A DNA stretch of 37,130 nt from a virus: the IMG/VR virus record IMGVR_UViG_3300050119_000118, positions 1-37,130 of that record. One strand, given 5' to 3'. Position numbers and translations under genes: made by a program. Of this stretch, positions 21,544-30,311 are shown piece by piece (within the stretch, counting starts at the first letter, position 1; each line of letters opens with the position of its first letter). The notes beneath the pieces are model-generated. The model was given only the letters and a program-made list of their open reading frames with translations, had not been told where the DNA came from and searched no databases.

Positions 21544-22906
21544 GCTCCCGCACAATTGGGAACCTCGCCCCTATCAAGTCCCGTTGCTGCGCTACATGGC
21601 GCGGGGCGGCAAGCGAGCCCTCGGGGTGTGGCATAGGCGATCGGGCAAGGACGAAGTTTGTCTCCACTGGGCGGCGATCTGCACGCAACAGCGGCCCGCG
21701 ACTTACTGGCACATGCTCCCGGAGTATGCGCAGGGGCGCAAGGCGATTTGGGCGGCGGTCAATCCCCACACGGGCAAACGCCGCATAGACGAGGCTTTTC
21801 CCAAAGAACTGCGGGCGAACACGAATGAGCAGGAAATGTTCATTCGCTTCAAAAATGGCGCGACGTGGCAGGTTGTCGGCTCTGACAACTTCAATTCTAC
21901 GGTCGGCAGTCCTCCTGCTGGTGTGGTGTTTTCTGAGTGGGCTCTTAGTAACCCTGCGGCTTATGGCTATCTGGCCCCGATCCTCGTTGAAAACGATGGT
22001 TGGGCGATGTTCATTACGACTTCGCGGGGTCGCAACCATTGCAAGTCCATGCTCGATATGGCGCGGACGCGCTCTGACTGGTTTGCGGAGGTATTATCCG
22101 CCGATGATACCGGGGCGATTTCCAAGGGAGCGATTGAGGTCCAGCGTCTCGAATATGCTGGGATTTTCGGCCAAGAGGCGGCCGACTCCCTAATAGAGCA
22201 AGAGTATTATTGCTCGTTCGACGCCGCTGTCCTGGGCTCCTACTGGGGCAAGGAAATGCGGATCGCGGAGGCGCAAGGGCGCATCTGCCGCGTTCCGGTC
22301 AATCCCGATCTGCCGGTTCAAACGGCGTGGGACATCGGCGTTTCGGACGCAATGTCGCTTTGGTGTTTTCAGGTCTACCCGGATCATGTCGATGTGGTTG
22401 ACTACTACGAAAACTCGGGCCTGGGTTTCGACCACTATTGCGCTTGGCTCGATGAGCGCGGTTATCACGGGATCGACCACGTTCCCCACGACGCTAAGGT
22501 GCGCGAAGCCGGCGCGCCGGGCGCTCGAACACGAATTGAGACGCTGTTCTCGCTTGGCCGCAAACCAGAACTGGTGCCGGATCAAGGCTTGATGGATGGC
22601 ATTAACGCCGGGCGTCTGACTCTCCCCTTCGCCCGCTTTGACTCGGTGCGCTGCGCGAAGGGCCTCGATTGCCTGCGCGAATATAAGGTGAAGTGGGACG
22701 CCAAAAAGAGGGTGTTCCTCAAGACGCCGGATCACTCCTGGGCGTCGCACGGCGCGGACGCCTGGCGCTACCTCTCGCTGGCGTGGCGCGCTCCGATGCG
22801 GCCGCACGATGAGCCCGCGCCCGAACTGTTCCGGCAAATTACAGACCTGACCTTTGACGAATGGCGCTCGTTTGGCGTCGAGGATGAAAAGGCGGCGCGC
22901 GCTTGA
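21518..22906 (+). CDS. terL: Terminase large subunit (packaging ATPase and nuclease)
   Basis: About 462 residues. ATPase: Walker A-like WHRRSGKDE, Walker B region AGVVFSEWAL, coupling motif TTSRGR. Nuclease: AWDIGVSDAMSLW and the final SHGADAWRYL carry the acidic metal ligands. The N-terminus expected from the family, IRLPHNWEPRPYQ, has no ATG close by: choices are ATG 21437 (deep overlap with terS), TTG 21518 (used here) or a non-standard ATT at 21539 that would overlap the terS stop. It drives DNA into the prohead through the portal and cuts the concatemer. Confidence 0.92.
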   Translation, partial: RRKSQSKIRLPHNWEPRPYQVPLLRYMARGGKRALGVWHRRSGKDEVCLHWAAICTQQRPATYWHMLPEYAQGRKAIWAAVNPHTGKRRIDEAFPKELRANTNEQEMFIRFKNGATWQVVGSDNFNSTVGSPPAGVVFSEWALSNPAAYGYLAPILVENDGWAMFITTSRGRNHCKSMLDMARTRSDWFAEVLSADDTGAISKGAIEVQRLEYAGIFGQEAADSLIEQEYYCSFDAAVLGSYWGKEMRIAEAQGRICRVPVNPDLPVQTAWDIGVSDAMSLWCFQVYPDHVDVVDYYENSGLGFDHYCAWLDERGYHGIDHVPHDAKVREAGAPGARTRIETLFSLGRKPELVPDQGLMDGINAGRLTLPFARFDSVRCAKGLDCLREYKVKWDAKKRVFLKTPDHSWASHGADAWRYLSLAWRAPMRPHDEPAPELFRQITDLTFDEWRSFGVEDEKAARA

Positions 22907-23193
22907 GCGAAGACTTCCCCGGCAACGGAACATTCGACGACGCCTATTGGCGCTCTCGCCTCGTTTCGACGCTTGAGCAACGCAAGGCCGAATGGCGCGC
23001 GCGGGGCTATGGCGACGATCTGTCCCGCTTCGATCTTGGAACAGTTGAGCGCGACGCGCTCGTGGCGCGGCTGGTGAAGATGTCGGACGCGAACAAGGGC
23101 GGATCGTCCGCCGCCGCTACCGTGTGGCTCTGCGGGCTGGTGCGGGCGGTCGAATACGGCGAGACGCACGCCAACGCAAAGGTTTTCAAATGA
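22903..23193 (+). CDS. Small protein between terminase and portal, TTG start
   Basis: 96 residues from TTG 22903 overlapping the terL stop (TTGA). Mainly helical; 'DDAYWRSRLVSTLEQRKAEW' and LVKMSDANKGGSSAAATVWL are visible. The position suggests a head-assembly or packaging accessory; no family recognised. Confidence 0.68.
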   Translation: MSEDFPGNGTFDDAYWRSRLVSTLEQRKAEWRARGYGDDLSRFDLGTVERDALVARLVKMSDANKGGSSAAATVWLCGLVRAVEYGETHANAKVFK

Positions 23194-23429
23194 TCGGGCA
23201 CTATCCAGAGACTTGCGGCGGCCCTGGCTGCTGTTCTCACTGCGCGGCGGAACACCTGCGCGGGCTGGCGGGCCGTGCCATATACGCCTCCATCGCAAAT
23301 AGCGATCTGCTGTCCACCGGCGACGGCGGTGGCGAGGCGCGCGCCCTGTTGCGCAAGGCGCTGCTAATCCTGCCGACGTGCATCACGCGCGATGAAATCA
23401 CGGCGTTCCTCGCGGGGCCGGCTCAGTGA
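23190..23429 (+). CDS. Small cysteine-containing protein upstream of portal
   Basis: 79 residues from ATG 23190 (ATGA overlap). The N-terminus has CGGPGCCSHC, a possible metal site; the rest is helical (LRKALLILPTCITRDEITAF). It overlaps the portal GTG by four bases. Function unknown. Confidence 0.65.
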   Translation: MIGHYPETCGGPGCCSHCAAEHLRGLAGRAIYASIANSDLLSTGDGGGEARALLRKALLILPTCITRDEITAFLAGPAQ

Positions 23430-26017
23430 GCTATCAAGCCTCGGACGGCGACGACAAGGCGACGAAGGACGAAGGCGGCGAGGGCTCCCGCTGGCTGTCG
23501 GAAATCGAGCGCGCGCAAGAGGCTCCGGCTATGCGCGAGTGGCGGCGCCGGTGTGGGGTCATTCGCGAAAATTACCTCTACACGAAAAGCCATGAAACCA
23601 AGGCGCGCCGTTATTCGATGCTCTGGTCGAATATCGAAACGCTTGAGCCGGCCGTCTATTCGCAGACTCCCAAGGGCGTGGTGCAGCGGCGCTTTCGCGA
23701 CGCGGACCCGATCGGGCGCGAAGCCTGCCAGGTGCTTGAGCGCGGGATTAACTTTCAGGTCGATCTAAACGACTTCAACTCGGGCTTTGAGCAAGTCCGG
23801 CATGATTATCTGCTGTTCGCTCGCGGGCTGGCTCGTGTCTATTACGAGCCCGTCATGAAGGAAGCCGCTGACGACACGGCGGACGAAGGCGCGGAACTTG
23901 ACGTTTCCGATATGCTCGGGCCTGACGTCGAAGCGATGGCGGGCGGTCCGGGTCTCGGTTTCGAGGAAAATCTAGGCGTTCCGGGCGACGATGAGGCGGA
24001 AAAGCCACATTCTGAGGGTGCCCCGGTCCAAGCCCCCGACGTGATCGACTTTGAACACGTAAAGATGAAATATGTTCATAGCGACGACTTTGCCCATTCG
24101 ACTGCCCGCATTTGGTCCGAGGTCGATTGGTGCGCGTTTCGCGCTTATCTATCGAAAGACGAATGGGACAAGCGTTTTCCCAAGCAGGCGAACGCCTTTT
24201 CGGCGGACGGCGCGGCGGCGAAGACGGACAATCCGACCGCGCAAGAGGCGCAAGAGGAAAAGGCCGCCGTTTGGGAGATTTGGGACAAGTCCGGCGATCG
24301 CGTTTTGTGGGTGTCCACGGGCGTTGACGGCGTGCTCGATGAGTCCGAGCCATATCTTACGCTAGAAGGCTTTTTCCCGTGCCCTGAGCCCGCCTATGGG
24401 ACGCGCACGAATGATTCGCTGGCCCCGGTCCCTGACTTCATTTTCTACCAGGATCAATGCGACGAAATCGACGGTCTGACGAAGCGCATTGCCTCTCTGA
24501 CGGACTCTCTCAAGCTGGTCGGGTTTTACCCTGGCGGCCCCCAAGGCGAAGGCTTCCCAGAGATTGAACTGGCGGTAAAGCCGGGGATTGAAAACCGCAT
24601 GATCGCGGTGAAGTCTTGGTCGGCCTTTGTCGAGGGCGGCAAGGGCAGCGCGCCTATCGTTTGGCTTCCTATCGCGGAAGTCATGAAGATTATTCAGGGA
24701 TGCGTCGAGCTTCGCAAGCAGCTTATCGAAGACGTTTACCAAATCTTCGGCATTTCCGACATTATGCGCGGCGAAGGCGAAGCGAACGAAACGGCGAAGG
24801 CGCAAGGCATTAAAGCGCAATTTGGCTCGATGCGGATTCGCACGCGACAAAAGGAGCTTTCGCGCTTCTGCCGTGATATGGTCCGGCTGGTCGGCGAGAT
24901 TATCGCAACGCAGTTCCAGCAAGAGACGCTGGCGAAAATGACCAACGTGTCTCTGCCGACGCGGCAAGAGGTCGAGCAACAGTTTCAGCAAGCGATGGTC
25001 GAATACACCAACGCGATGCAGCAATTCCAGATGCAGGCGCAACAAGCGGTTCAGTCGCCGCCGATGGGTGCGCCTGCGGCTCCGGGGGCTGTCGCCCCCG
25101 GACAACCTTCCCAAGCGCCAAAGCCGCCCCAGCCCCCGCAACAGCCTCAGCCCGGCCAGCCCGTCACCTGGGATGATGTGCTTGAGCTATTCAAGGATGG
25201 CGTGACGCGGCGCTTTCGGCTGGATGTCGAGGCGGACTCGACAATCTCCGGTGACGAAAGCCAAGAGCGCAGCGATCGCGCGGCATTCGTCGAGGCGGTA
25301 ACGAATTTCGTCAAGGAATGGGCGCCGATCCTCCAGGCGCAACCGGCGCTCCTGCCGGTCGCAAAGCAAATGCTGCTGTTCCTAGTGCGCGGGTTTCGTG
25401 GCGGCCGCGAACTCGAAGAGACGCTCGAAGAGGCGTTCGACAAGCTCGAAGAGATTGCGGGACAGCCCAAGCCAAACGTCCCGTCTCCAGAATTCCAAAC
25501 CGAGCAAGTCAAGCTGCAAGGCGTCCAGGCGAAGACGCAAGCCGAAGGGCAAAAGGCCGCGCTCGATCTGCAAGCCTCGCAAGCCGACGCGCAAGCCAAG
25601 ATCGCCGCGACGCAATCGCAAGTCCAGTTGAAACAGGCAGAGGCCGCCGCGCAAATGCAGCGCGATCAGCAAGCGCATGATCTGGAACAGGCGCGGGCGG
25701 TGACGCAACTCCAGCACGATCGCGAGCGTCACGGCATGGAAATGGAGAAACACCGCGCCGAATCCTCGCGCGCGGCGCAAGCCCATGCCCAGGCGCAGCA
25801 CGCGGCGACCATGCAAGAGACGCGAAACGCAACCAAAGCCAAGGCGGACGGCGAGGCGGCGAAAGCGAAGAGCGCCGAAGAGGCCAAGCCGAAGGATAGC
25901 GGCAAGCGCGAAGTCATCCGGGGCAAGGATGGCAAGATATCCGGGGTCAAGCTCGCGGACGGGACGACTCGCAAAATCCTACGTGATGACGCGGGCCGCG
26001 TCGTCGGAATCGCATAA
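23426..26017 (+). CDS. Portal protein, P22-like with long C-terminal barrel
   Basis: 863 residues from GTG 23426. The first 540 residues form the portal core, with 'YSMLWSNIETLEPAVYSQTP', AFVEGGKGSAPIVWLPIAEV, then DVYQIFGISDIMRGEGEANE. A Pro/Gln-rich linker (about 545-590) precedes a further helical domain and a long Gln/Ala/Lys-rich coiled coil (about 690-830), comparable to the C-terminal barrel of P22 portal. The last 30 residues (GKDGKISGVKLADGTTRKIL) form a hairpin-like cap. It forms the dodecameric DNA channel at one capsid vertex and docks the terminase and adaptor. Confidence 0.9.
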   Translation: MSYQASDGDDKATKDEGGEGSRWLSEIERAQEAPAMREWRRRCGVIRENYLYTKSHETKARRYSMLWSNIETLEPAVYSQTPKGVVQRRFRDADPIGREACQVLERGINFQVDLNDFNSGFEQVRHDYLLFARGLARVYYEPVMKEAADDTADEGAELDVSDMLGPDVEAMAGGPGLGFEENLGVPGDDEAEKPHSEGAPVQAPDVIDFEHVKMKYVHSDDFAHSTARIWSEVDWCAFRAYLSKDEWDKRFPKQANAFSADGAAAKTDNPTAQEAQEEKAAVWEIWDKSGDRVLWVSTGVDGVLDESEPYLTLEGFFPCPEPAYGTRTNDSLAPVPDFIFYQDQCDEIDGLTKRIASLTDSLKLVGFYPGGPQGEGFPEIELAVKPGIENRMIAVKSWSAFVEGGKGSAPIVWLPIAEVMKIIQGCVELRKQLIEDVYQIFGISDIMRGEGEANETAKAQGIKAQFGSMRIRTRQKELSRFCRDMVRLVGEIIATQFQQETLAKMTNVSLPTRQEVEQQFQQAMVEYTNAMQQFQMQAQQAVQSPPMGAPAAPGAVAPGQPSQAPKPPQPPQQPQPGQPVTWDDVLELFKDGVTRRFRLDVEADSTISGDESQERSDRAAFVEAVTNFVKEWAPILQAQPALLPVAKQMLLFLVRGFRGGRELEETLEEAFDKLEEIAGQPKPNVPSPEFQTEQVKLQGVQAKTQAEGQKAALDLQASQADAQAKIAATQSQVQLKQAEAAAQMQRDQQAHDLEQARAVTQLQHDRERHGMEMEKHRAESSRAAQAHAQAQHAATMQETRNATKAKADGEAAKAKSAEEAKPKDSGKREVIRGKDGKISGVKLADGTTRKILRDDAGRVVGIA

Positions 26018-26029
26018 GGAAAACGACAC

Positions 26030-26452
26030 ATGGTCGCCTATAACAAGTTCAATCTAACCGTTCAGGATGTGGCGAACGCGATCGACAACTTCTCGTCGGA
26101 CGCGCTCAAAATCATGCTGACGAACACCGCGCCGGTCGCGACAAACCATCTCTATACGGATGTGTCGGGAACCGAGCTTGCTTCCGGCAACGGCTACACG
26201 ACGGGCGGCGCGACGGTCTCGGGAACGGGAGACAGCAACGCGAGCGGGGTGGAATCGATCGCCGGCTCGGCGGTGGTCTGGACAAGCGTCACCGGCACGA
26301 TGGGGCCGTTCCGCTACGCCATCCTCTATGACAGCACGTCCGGCAAGTTGCTTGGCTGGTGGGATTATGGCGCGGCGCTCTCGCTCAACGGCGCCAATGG
26401 CGACACGTTCACCGCGACGCCTGCCGGCTCCGTGCTGTTCACGATTACGTAA
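26030..26452 (+). CDS. Virion protein, unknown (head region)
   Basis: 140 residues, beta-rich, Gly/Ser/Thr-rich. Motifs 'DALKIMLTNTAPVATNHLYT' and FRYAILYDSTSGKLLGWWDY are characteristic of a family of phage structural proteins encoded near portal genes. The ribosome site is AAGGA. Probably a decoration or minor head protein. Confidence 0.72.
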   Translation: MVAYNKFNLTVQDVANAIDNFSSDALKIMLTNTAPVATNHLYTDVSGTELASGNGYTTGGATVSGTGDSNASGVESIAGSAVVWTSVTGTMGPFRYAILYDSTSGKLLGWWDYGAALSLNGANGDTFTATPAGSVLFTIT

Positions 26453-26461
26453 GGGGCCGTC

Positions 26462-26635
26462 ATGGCTTATTACAGCGCGCTCGTGGCTGAATGGGCGGCT
26501 CTGAGCGGAACCACGGCGCAAAAGCTCGCCGCGAACCCCGTGCCTTGGTGGTCGGCCACGGTCGCACAGGGCGGGGGTGGTCTCTCTTCACCTGTCGGCG
26601 CGGCCGATCTTAGTTCGGCCGGAGGGCTTGTCTAA
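26462..26635 (+). CDS. Small structural-region protein
   Basis: 57 residues from ATG 26462 with GGGG upstream; the TAA overlaps the next ATG (TAATG). The sequence (EWAALSGTTAQKLAANPVPW, then a Gly run and SPVGAADLSS) is not membrane-like. Coupled placement supports it as a real gene; function unknown. Confidence 0.6.
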   Translation: MAYYSALVAEWAALSGTTAQKLAANPVPWWSATVAQGGGGLSSPVGAADLSSAGGLV

Positions 26636-27099
26636 TGGCAATTGAGAAATGGGTAGCGGGCGCGGCGGCCTCTTATACGGCGGCTTTTGGGTCTGAGATA
26701 AACTCTGGCAGTTTCGTGAACGGCGATAGCGTGCAGAGCAGCGTCGTCATCGCGAACGGAACGAACCTTGATATGTTCATGGACATTTCCGTGTCCCTTG
26801 CGTCGATCACGACCGCCGCGCCGAATTTTGTCGGTTTTAGTATTTATCCGCTTAACCAAGACGGATCGACTTATGGTGACGGTCGTTTTGGATCGCTGGC
26901 GGCGGGCGTGCCAGCGCCGCAGCTTTGGGTGGGCAATATCATCTTTCCTGTGGGCACCCAGGCTTGTGTCGGAACGCTTGAGCGCATAATTTTGCCGCCA
27001 ACCAACTTTGTGCTGGTTCTTTATAATCAAACAGTCTCGACGCTCGCCAGTTCCGGCAACGTGATAAAATATAAGACCTATAACCGATCGATTGCCTAA
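26635..27099 (+). CDS. Virion protein, unknown
   Basis: 154 residues, beta-rich with hydrophobic strands (IIFPVGTQACVGTLERIILP, then TNFVLVLYNQTVS). It resembles small jelly-roll decoration or tail proteins in composition, but no family was recognised. It lies between two other head-region genes of variable type. Confidence 0.65.
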   Translation: MAIEKWVAGAAASYTAAFGSEINSGSFVNGDSVQSSVVIANGTNLDMFMDISVSLASITTAAPNFVGFSIYPLNQDGSTYGDGRFGSLAAGVPAPQLWVGNIIFPVGTQACVGTLERIILPPTNFVLVLYNQTVSTLASSGNVIKYKTYNRSIA

Positions 27100-27102
27100 C
27101 CT

Positions 27103-28680
27103 ATGGCTATCTGGACGCCACGCAAGTTTCAAGTCTTAACAACAAGCCCGCTTGAAAACGAAAACGGTCTTGTCGGGCGCTGGTGTCTTGACGGGACTGG
27201 AACGGACTGGAGCGGGAATAGTAATAACGGCAGTATAGTAGGGGGCGCTTCACCGGCTCAAGGCATTGTTGGCGAGTCGCTTCTTTTTGGTGGGGCCGGT
27301 TCTAATCAATACGTCACTGTCCCAAGTAATGCAACACTGCAACCTGCTAATATAACCTTAACCGCGTGGTTTAATCTAAAGGTAATACCTAGCGGTCCAA
27401 ACTACGCTGCCATAGTATCCATGCCGAGAAGTGCGGCAGTATGGACTGCCCCATATCTTAGTTTCATTCTCCGAATAAATAGCGCGACAGTTATAGAATA
27501 TGATTTAGTATCATCTTCTTATGTTTCATCTACGGCCACGGTTCCAACCATTCTTGTGGGAACGTGGCATCATGTCGCCATGACCTATGCGGGAGGCGTG
27601 CAAACATTATATTTTGATGGAGTTAAGGTAGGTTCAACCTCGTTTACCGGGCCGATAGGATATACGGTTGGTCAGCCGTTGATGATTGGAGCGGATAACG
27701 GCGCTACTCCAGTTGGTGAAATTACTAACGGCTATATTAACGACGTTCGTATTTATAACCGGGGGCTCTCCGGCGCTGAAATAAATGCGATTTATAATCA
27801 GGCGTTGGCCTTTCAGCAAGGCCAGCCCGAAGGCGAGATGCCGGCGCTCTGGACCCCGTCGACGGCCTACTCTCTGGCTCTGGCGTCTGGCTCCTACACG
27901 GTCGCCGGCTCTGCCGCCGTTCTAAAGACGGCGCTTAAGGTTGGGCTCGCGACCGGCGCGTATTCCCTAAGCGGCTCGGCCGCCTCTCTGGTCGCCGCGC
28001 GCAAGATCGCACTCGCGTCCGGGGCTTATTCCCTTGCTGGGTCGGGCGCGTCCTTCAAGGTGGCGTGGCATGTGGCCCTTGCGTCGGGGGCTTATGCGCT
28101 CTCGGGCTCGGCGGCGACGTTCAAAACAGCGCGGGGCCTGCCGCTCGCGGCTGGGGCCTACGCCCTTTCTGGTTCCGCCGCGACTCTCACTTACGCGCCG
28201 GGCTCGCACGCCGCCTATAGCCTCGCGCTCGGATCGGGTTCGTATCTCTTGGCGGGCTCTCCCGCCTCTCTGGTCGCGGTCATCGCGAATCAAATGGATA
28301 TGCACGACGGCGGCGGCGGCAAAAAGAAGCCGCGTCCGCTGCCTTGGACGAAAGAAGACGAAGTCAAGGAAAAGCGCCGGCGCGCGGCGCTCGATGCCGC
28401 GGAGGAAGCCCGGCGCGAGAAGCCTTCCGAAAGCGTGCGGGCTGCTGTCGAGGCCGCTGTCGCCGCGCAAAAGCCAAAGGTTGATGAACCGGAGCCGGCC
28501 CCGTCTGTCGCGCCGGTTGTTGATTTAAAAGTCAACGCGCCAGCGAAGCCCAAAGCCCCCGCGCCTGAGACTGTCGCCCCGCTCGGAAAGATCGCGGTCG
28601 CGAAGGAACTCCCCGGCGAAGACGCGCCGGACGAAGACGCCGACGAAGACGCGATAACCGCGCTCCTGCTCACCCTCTAA
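27103..28680 (+). CDS. LamG-domain virion protein with 20-22-residue repeats
   Basis: 525 residues in three parts. Residues 20-235 are a laminin-G/concanavalin A-like lectin domain (GLVGRWCLDGTGTDWSGNSN, then TWHHVAMTYAGGVQTLYFDG and INDVRIYNRGLSGAEI). Residues 256-395 are six copies of a repeat around LASGAYSLSGSAASL. Residues 400-525 are charged and Pro/Ala/Glu-rich, ending with an acidic stretch. The lectin part is much richer in A+T than the rest, suggesting separate acquisition. It may be a capsid decoration that binds carbohydrate at the cell surface or on particles. Confidence 0.78.
   Translation: MAIWTPRKFQVLTTSPLENENGLVGRWCLDGTGTDWSGNSNNGSIVGGASPAQGIVGESLLFGGAGSNQYVTVPSNATLQPANITLTAWFNLKVIPSGPNYAAIVSMPRSAAVWTAPYLSFILRINSATVIEYDLVSSSYVSSTATVPTILVGTWHHVAMTYAGGVQTLYFDGVKVGSTSFTGPIGYTVGQPLMIGADNGATPVGEITNGYINDVRIYNRGLSGAEINAIYNQALAFQQGQPEGEMPALWTPSTAYSLALASGSYTVAGSAAVLKTALKVGLATGAYSLSGSAASLVAARKIALASGAYSLAGSGASFKVAWHVALASGAYALSGSAATFKTARGLPLAAGAYALSGSAATLTYAPGSHAAYSLALGSGSYLLAGSPASLVAVIANQMDMHDGGGGKKKPRPLPWTKEDEVKEKRRRAALDAAEEARREKPSESVRAAVEAAVAAQKPKVDEPEPAPSVAPVVDLKVNAPAKPKAPAPETVAPLGKIAVAKELPGEDAPDEDADEDAITALLLTL
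27868..28287. repeat. Six-copy 20-22-residue coding repeat
   Basis: Within the LamG protein, six units of the form (V/I)(A/G)LASGAY-S/A-LSGSAASL-x-x-A occur in tandem, with divergence between copies. The DNA is high-GC, unlike the preceding lectin domain. Confidence 0.8.
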
Positions 28681-28697
28681 CGATCGGACGATCCACG

Positions 28698-29093
28698 ATG
28701 GCGCAACTGCGCTCATGCCGCGTCTGCGGCGATTGGCACGATACCTTTGACCCTTGGCCCTCGGCCTGTCGCGGTCACTGGCGCGAACACACGACAAGCC
28801 GCTCGGACCTCCCGGCCCCGGCGATTATCCGCGACGAAATGTCTCCGGTTCGGGGTATGGCGGACGGCGTGACTTATGACAGCAAGAGCGCGCTGCGGGC
28901 CTCGTATCGGGCTCACGGTATGCGCGAAATTGGGAACGATGCGCCCTCGGTCCCGACCGGCCCGGCGCGCGAGAAAATCACTTGCGACGAAATCGCCCAA
29001 GCCGTCGCTAAGGTGAAAGAGGGTTACAAGCCCGAAGTCCCGATCGAGCAAGACACGGGCGATGATCTCGCCTGGGCGGATGCCGCCGCGTAA
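28698..29093 (+). CDS. Small protein with CxxC motif upstream of scaffold
   Basis: 131 residues. The N-terminus has CRVCGDWHDTFDPWPSAC, a likely zinc site; then 'GMADGVTYDSKSALRASYRA' followed by HGMREIGND, a motif of proteins repeatedly found immediately before the scaffold or coat genes of podoviruses. Acidic end. Role in head assembly inferred from position only. Confidence 0.72.
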   Translation: MAQLRSCRVCGDWHDTFDPWPSACRGHWREHTTSRSDLPAPAIIRDEMSPVRGMADGVTYDSKSALRASYRAHGMREIGNDAPSVPTGPAREKITCDEIAQAVAKVKEGYKPEVPIEQDTGDDLAWADAAA

Positions 29094-29109
29094 AGCGCGA
29101 ATACCCCTT

Positions 29110-29125
29110 ACCCCTCCATAGGGGT
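29110..29125. other. Small hairpin ahead of scaffold gene
   Basis: ACCCCT-CCAT-AGGGGT gives a six-base-pair stem with a four-base loop in the 82-base gap before the scaffold gene, without a T-tract. It may be an RNA processing or attenuation element that raises coat and scaffold expression relative to upstream genes. Confidence 0.35.
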
Positions 29126-29175
29126 TATTCCCCTCCGCGCCCGATCAGAAGGGCCGCGCAACCTCCCGAGAAAAC

Positions 29176-30282
29176 ATGACTGACGAATTTGACGGCGTTT
29201 CCGCCGACGCTACCGCTTTGTCTGATGTGGCCCCGGCCGCTCCAGCTGTTCCCGAGCCGGCCCCACAATCCGAGCTCACGACGCGCGACATTATCCGCGC
29301 GGCGGTCGAAAAGCAGAAAGCCGGTGAGGAAAGCCCCGACGCGGCCCCGCGTCCAGACGCGGCGCGGACGGCTGACGGTCGCTATACGGCCCCGGCCGCT
29401 ACGCATGGGGCGGACGGCAAGCCTTTGGCCGCTGGCGCTTCTCCTGCCGTTCCCGCCGCCCCTGTCGATCCTGCTGCGACGCCCGGCGTAGGTCACAACG
29501 GCGGCCCTCCGCTCAACGCGCCGCATTATCTGTCTCCGGAGTCTAAGGCTGCCTGGGCGACGCTGCCAACGCATGTGCAAGCCGATTTTGTCAGGCGCGA
29601 ACGCGAGGCCGCCGATGGCTTCAAGCAATATGAGGGCCTCGGCGGCTACGCCAAGCAGGCGAAGGAAAGCGGGACGAACCTCGCGACGGCGTTCAAAAAC
29701 TACGCTGAAATGGAAAACGGCCTCGGCCGCGATTTCAACACTGGCATTGAGTCGATTTGCAAATGGTATGGCAAGGACCCGCGCGCGATGGTCGTCGCCA
29801 TCGCCACCAAATACGGGCTGATTAAGGGGCAGGCTCCGAGCCTCGCGCCGCTCCCTAAGACGATCGACGAAGACGCGCTTGTTGAGCGCGCCGCCCAAAG
29901 AATTCGCGATGAACACACTTCGCGTCAGGTCGATGAGTCGCTGTCCACTTTCAAGGCGGACCCGGCAAATCGCTACTACGAAAACGTCCGCGAGCACATG
30001 GCTTCCCTCATAGAAGCCGGTCACGCGGAATCGCTCAAGGACGCTTACGAAATGGCGTGCTGGGCTCGTCCCGACATTCGCGCGCTGCTGCTCAAACAAG
30101 CCGCGCCTTCTGCCGGTCCTTCGCCGGCCCCGGCTCTCAAAGCCGCTGCCGCCGCGAAGCACGTCCTCGGGGCTCCGCGCGCCGGTCTCACCCCCGCCGC
30201 CAAGCCCCACGACGAAAACGCCTCCATTCGCGACACGATCCGCGCCGCCGTCACGGCGCAACGCGCAGTCGGCCGCGCCTAA
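29176..30282 (+). CDS. Scaffolding protein
   Basis: 368 residues, acidic and Pro/Ala-rich N-terminus, helical and charged middle (HYLSPESKAAWATLPTHVQA, then DFVRREREAADGFKQYEGLG), no cysteine-rich or enzymatic motif. It lies directly before the coat gene, as scaffolds do, and would guide prohead assembly. Near-identical motifs occur at both ends: TRDIIRAAVEKQKAG (36-50) and IRDTIRAAVTAQRAV (351-365). In other scaffolds the C-terminal helix binds coat; a second copy is unusual. Confidence 0.8.
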   Translation: MTDEFDGVSADATALSDVAPAAPAVPEPAPQSELTTRDIIRAAVEKQKAGEESPDAAPRPDAARTADGRYTAPAATHGADGKPLAAGASPAVPAAPVDPAATPGVGHNGGPPLNAPHYLSPESKAAWATLPTHVQADFVRREREAADGFKQYEGLGGYAKQAKESGTNLATAFKNYAEMENGLGRDFNTGIESICKWYGKDPRAMVVAIATKYGLIKGQAPSLAPLPKTIDEDALVERAAQRIRDEHTSRQVDESLSTFKADPANRYYENVREHMASLIEAGHAESLKDAYEMACWARPDIRALLLKQAAPSAGPSPAPALKAAAAAKHVLGAPRAGLTPAAKPHDENASIRDTIRAAVTAQRAVGRA

Positions 30283-30311
30283 ATCCCCTCATTCCGTAAG
30301 GAAAATACATC

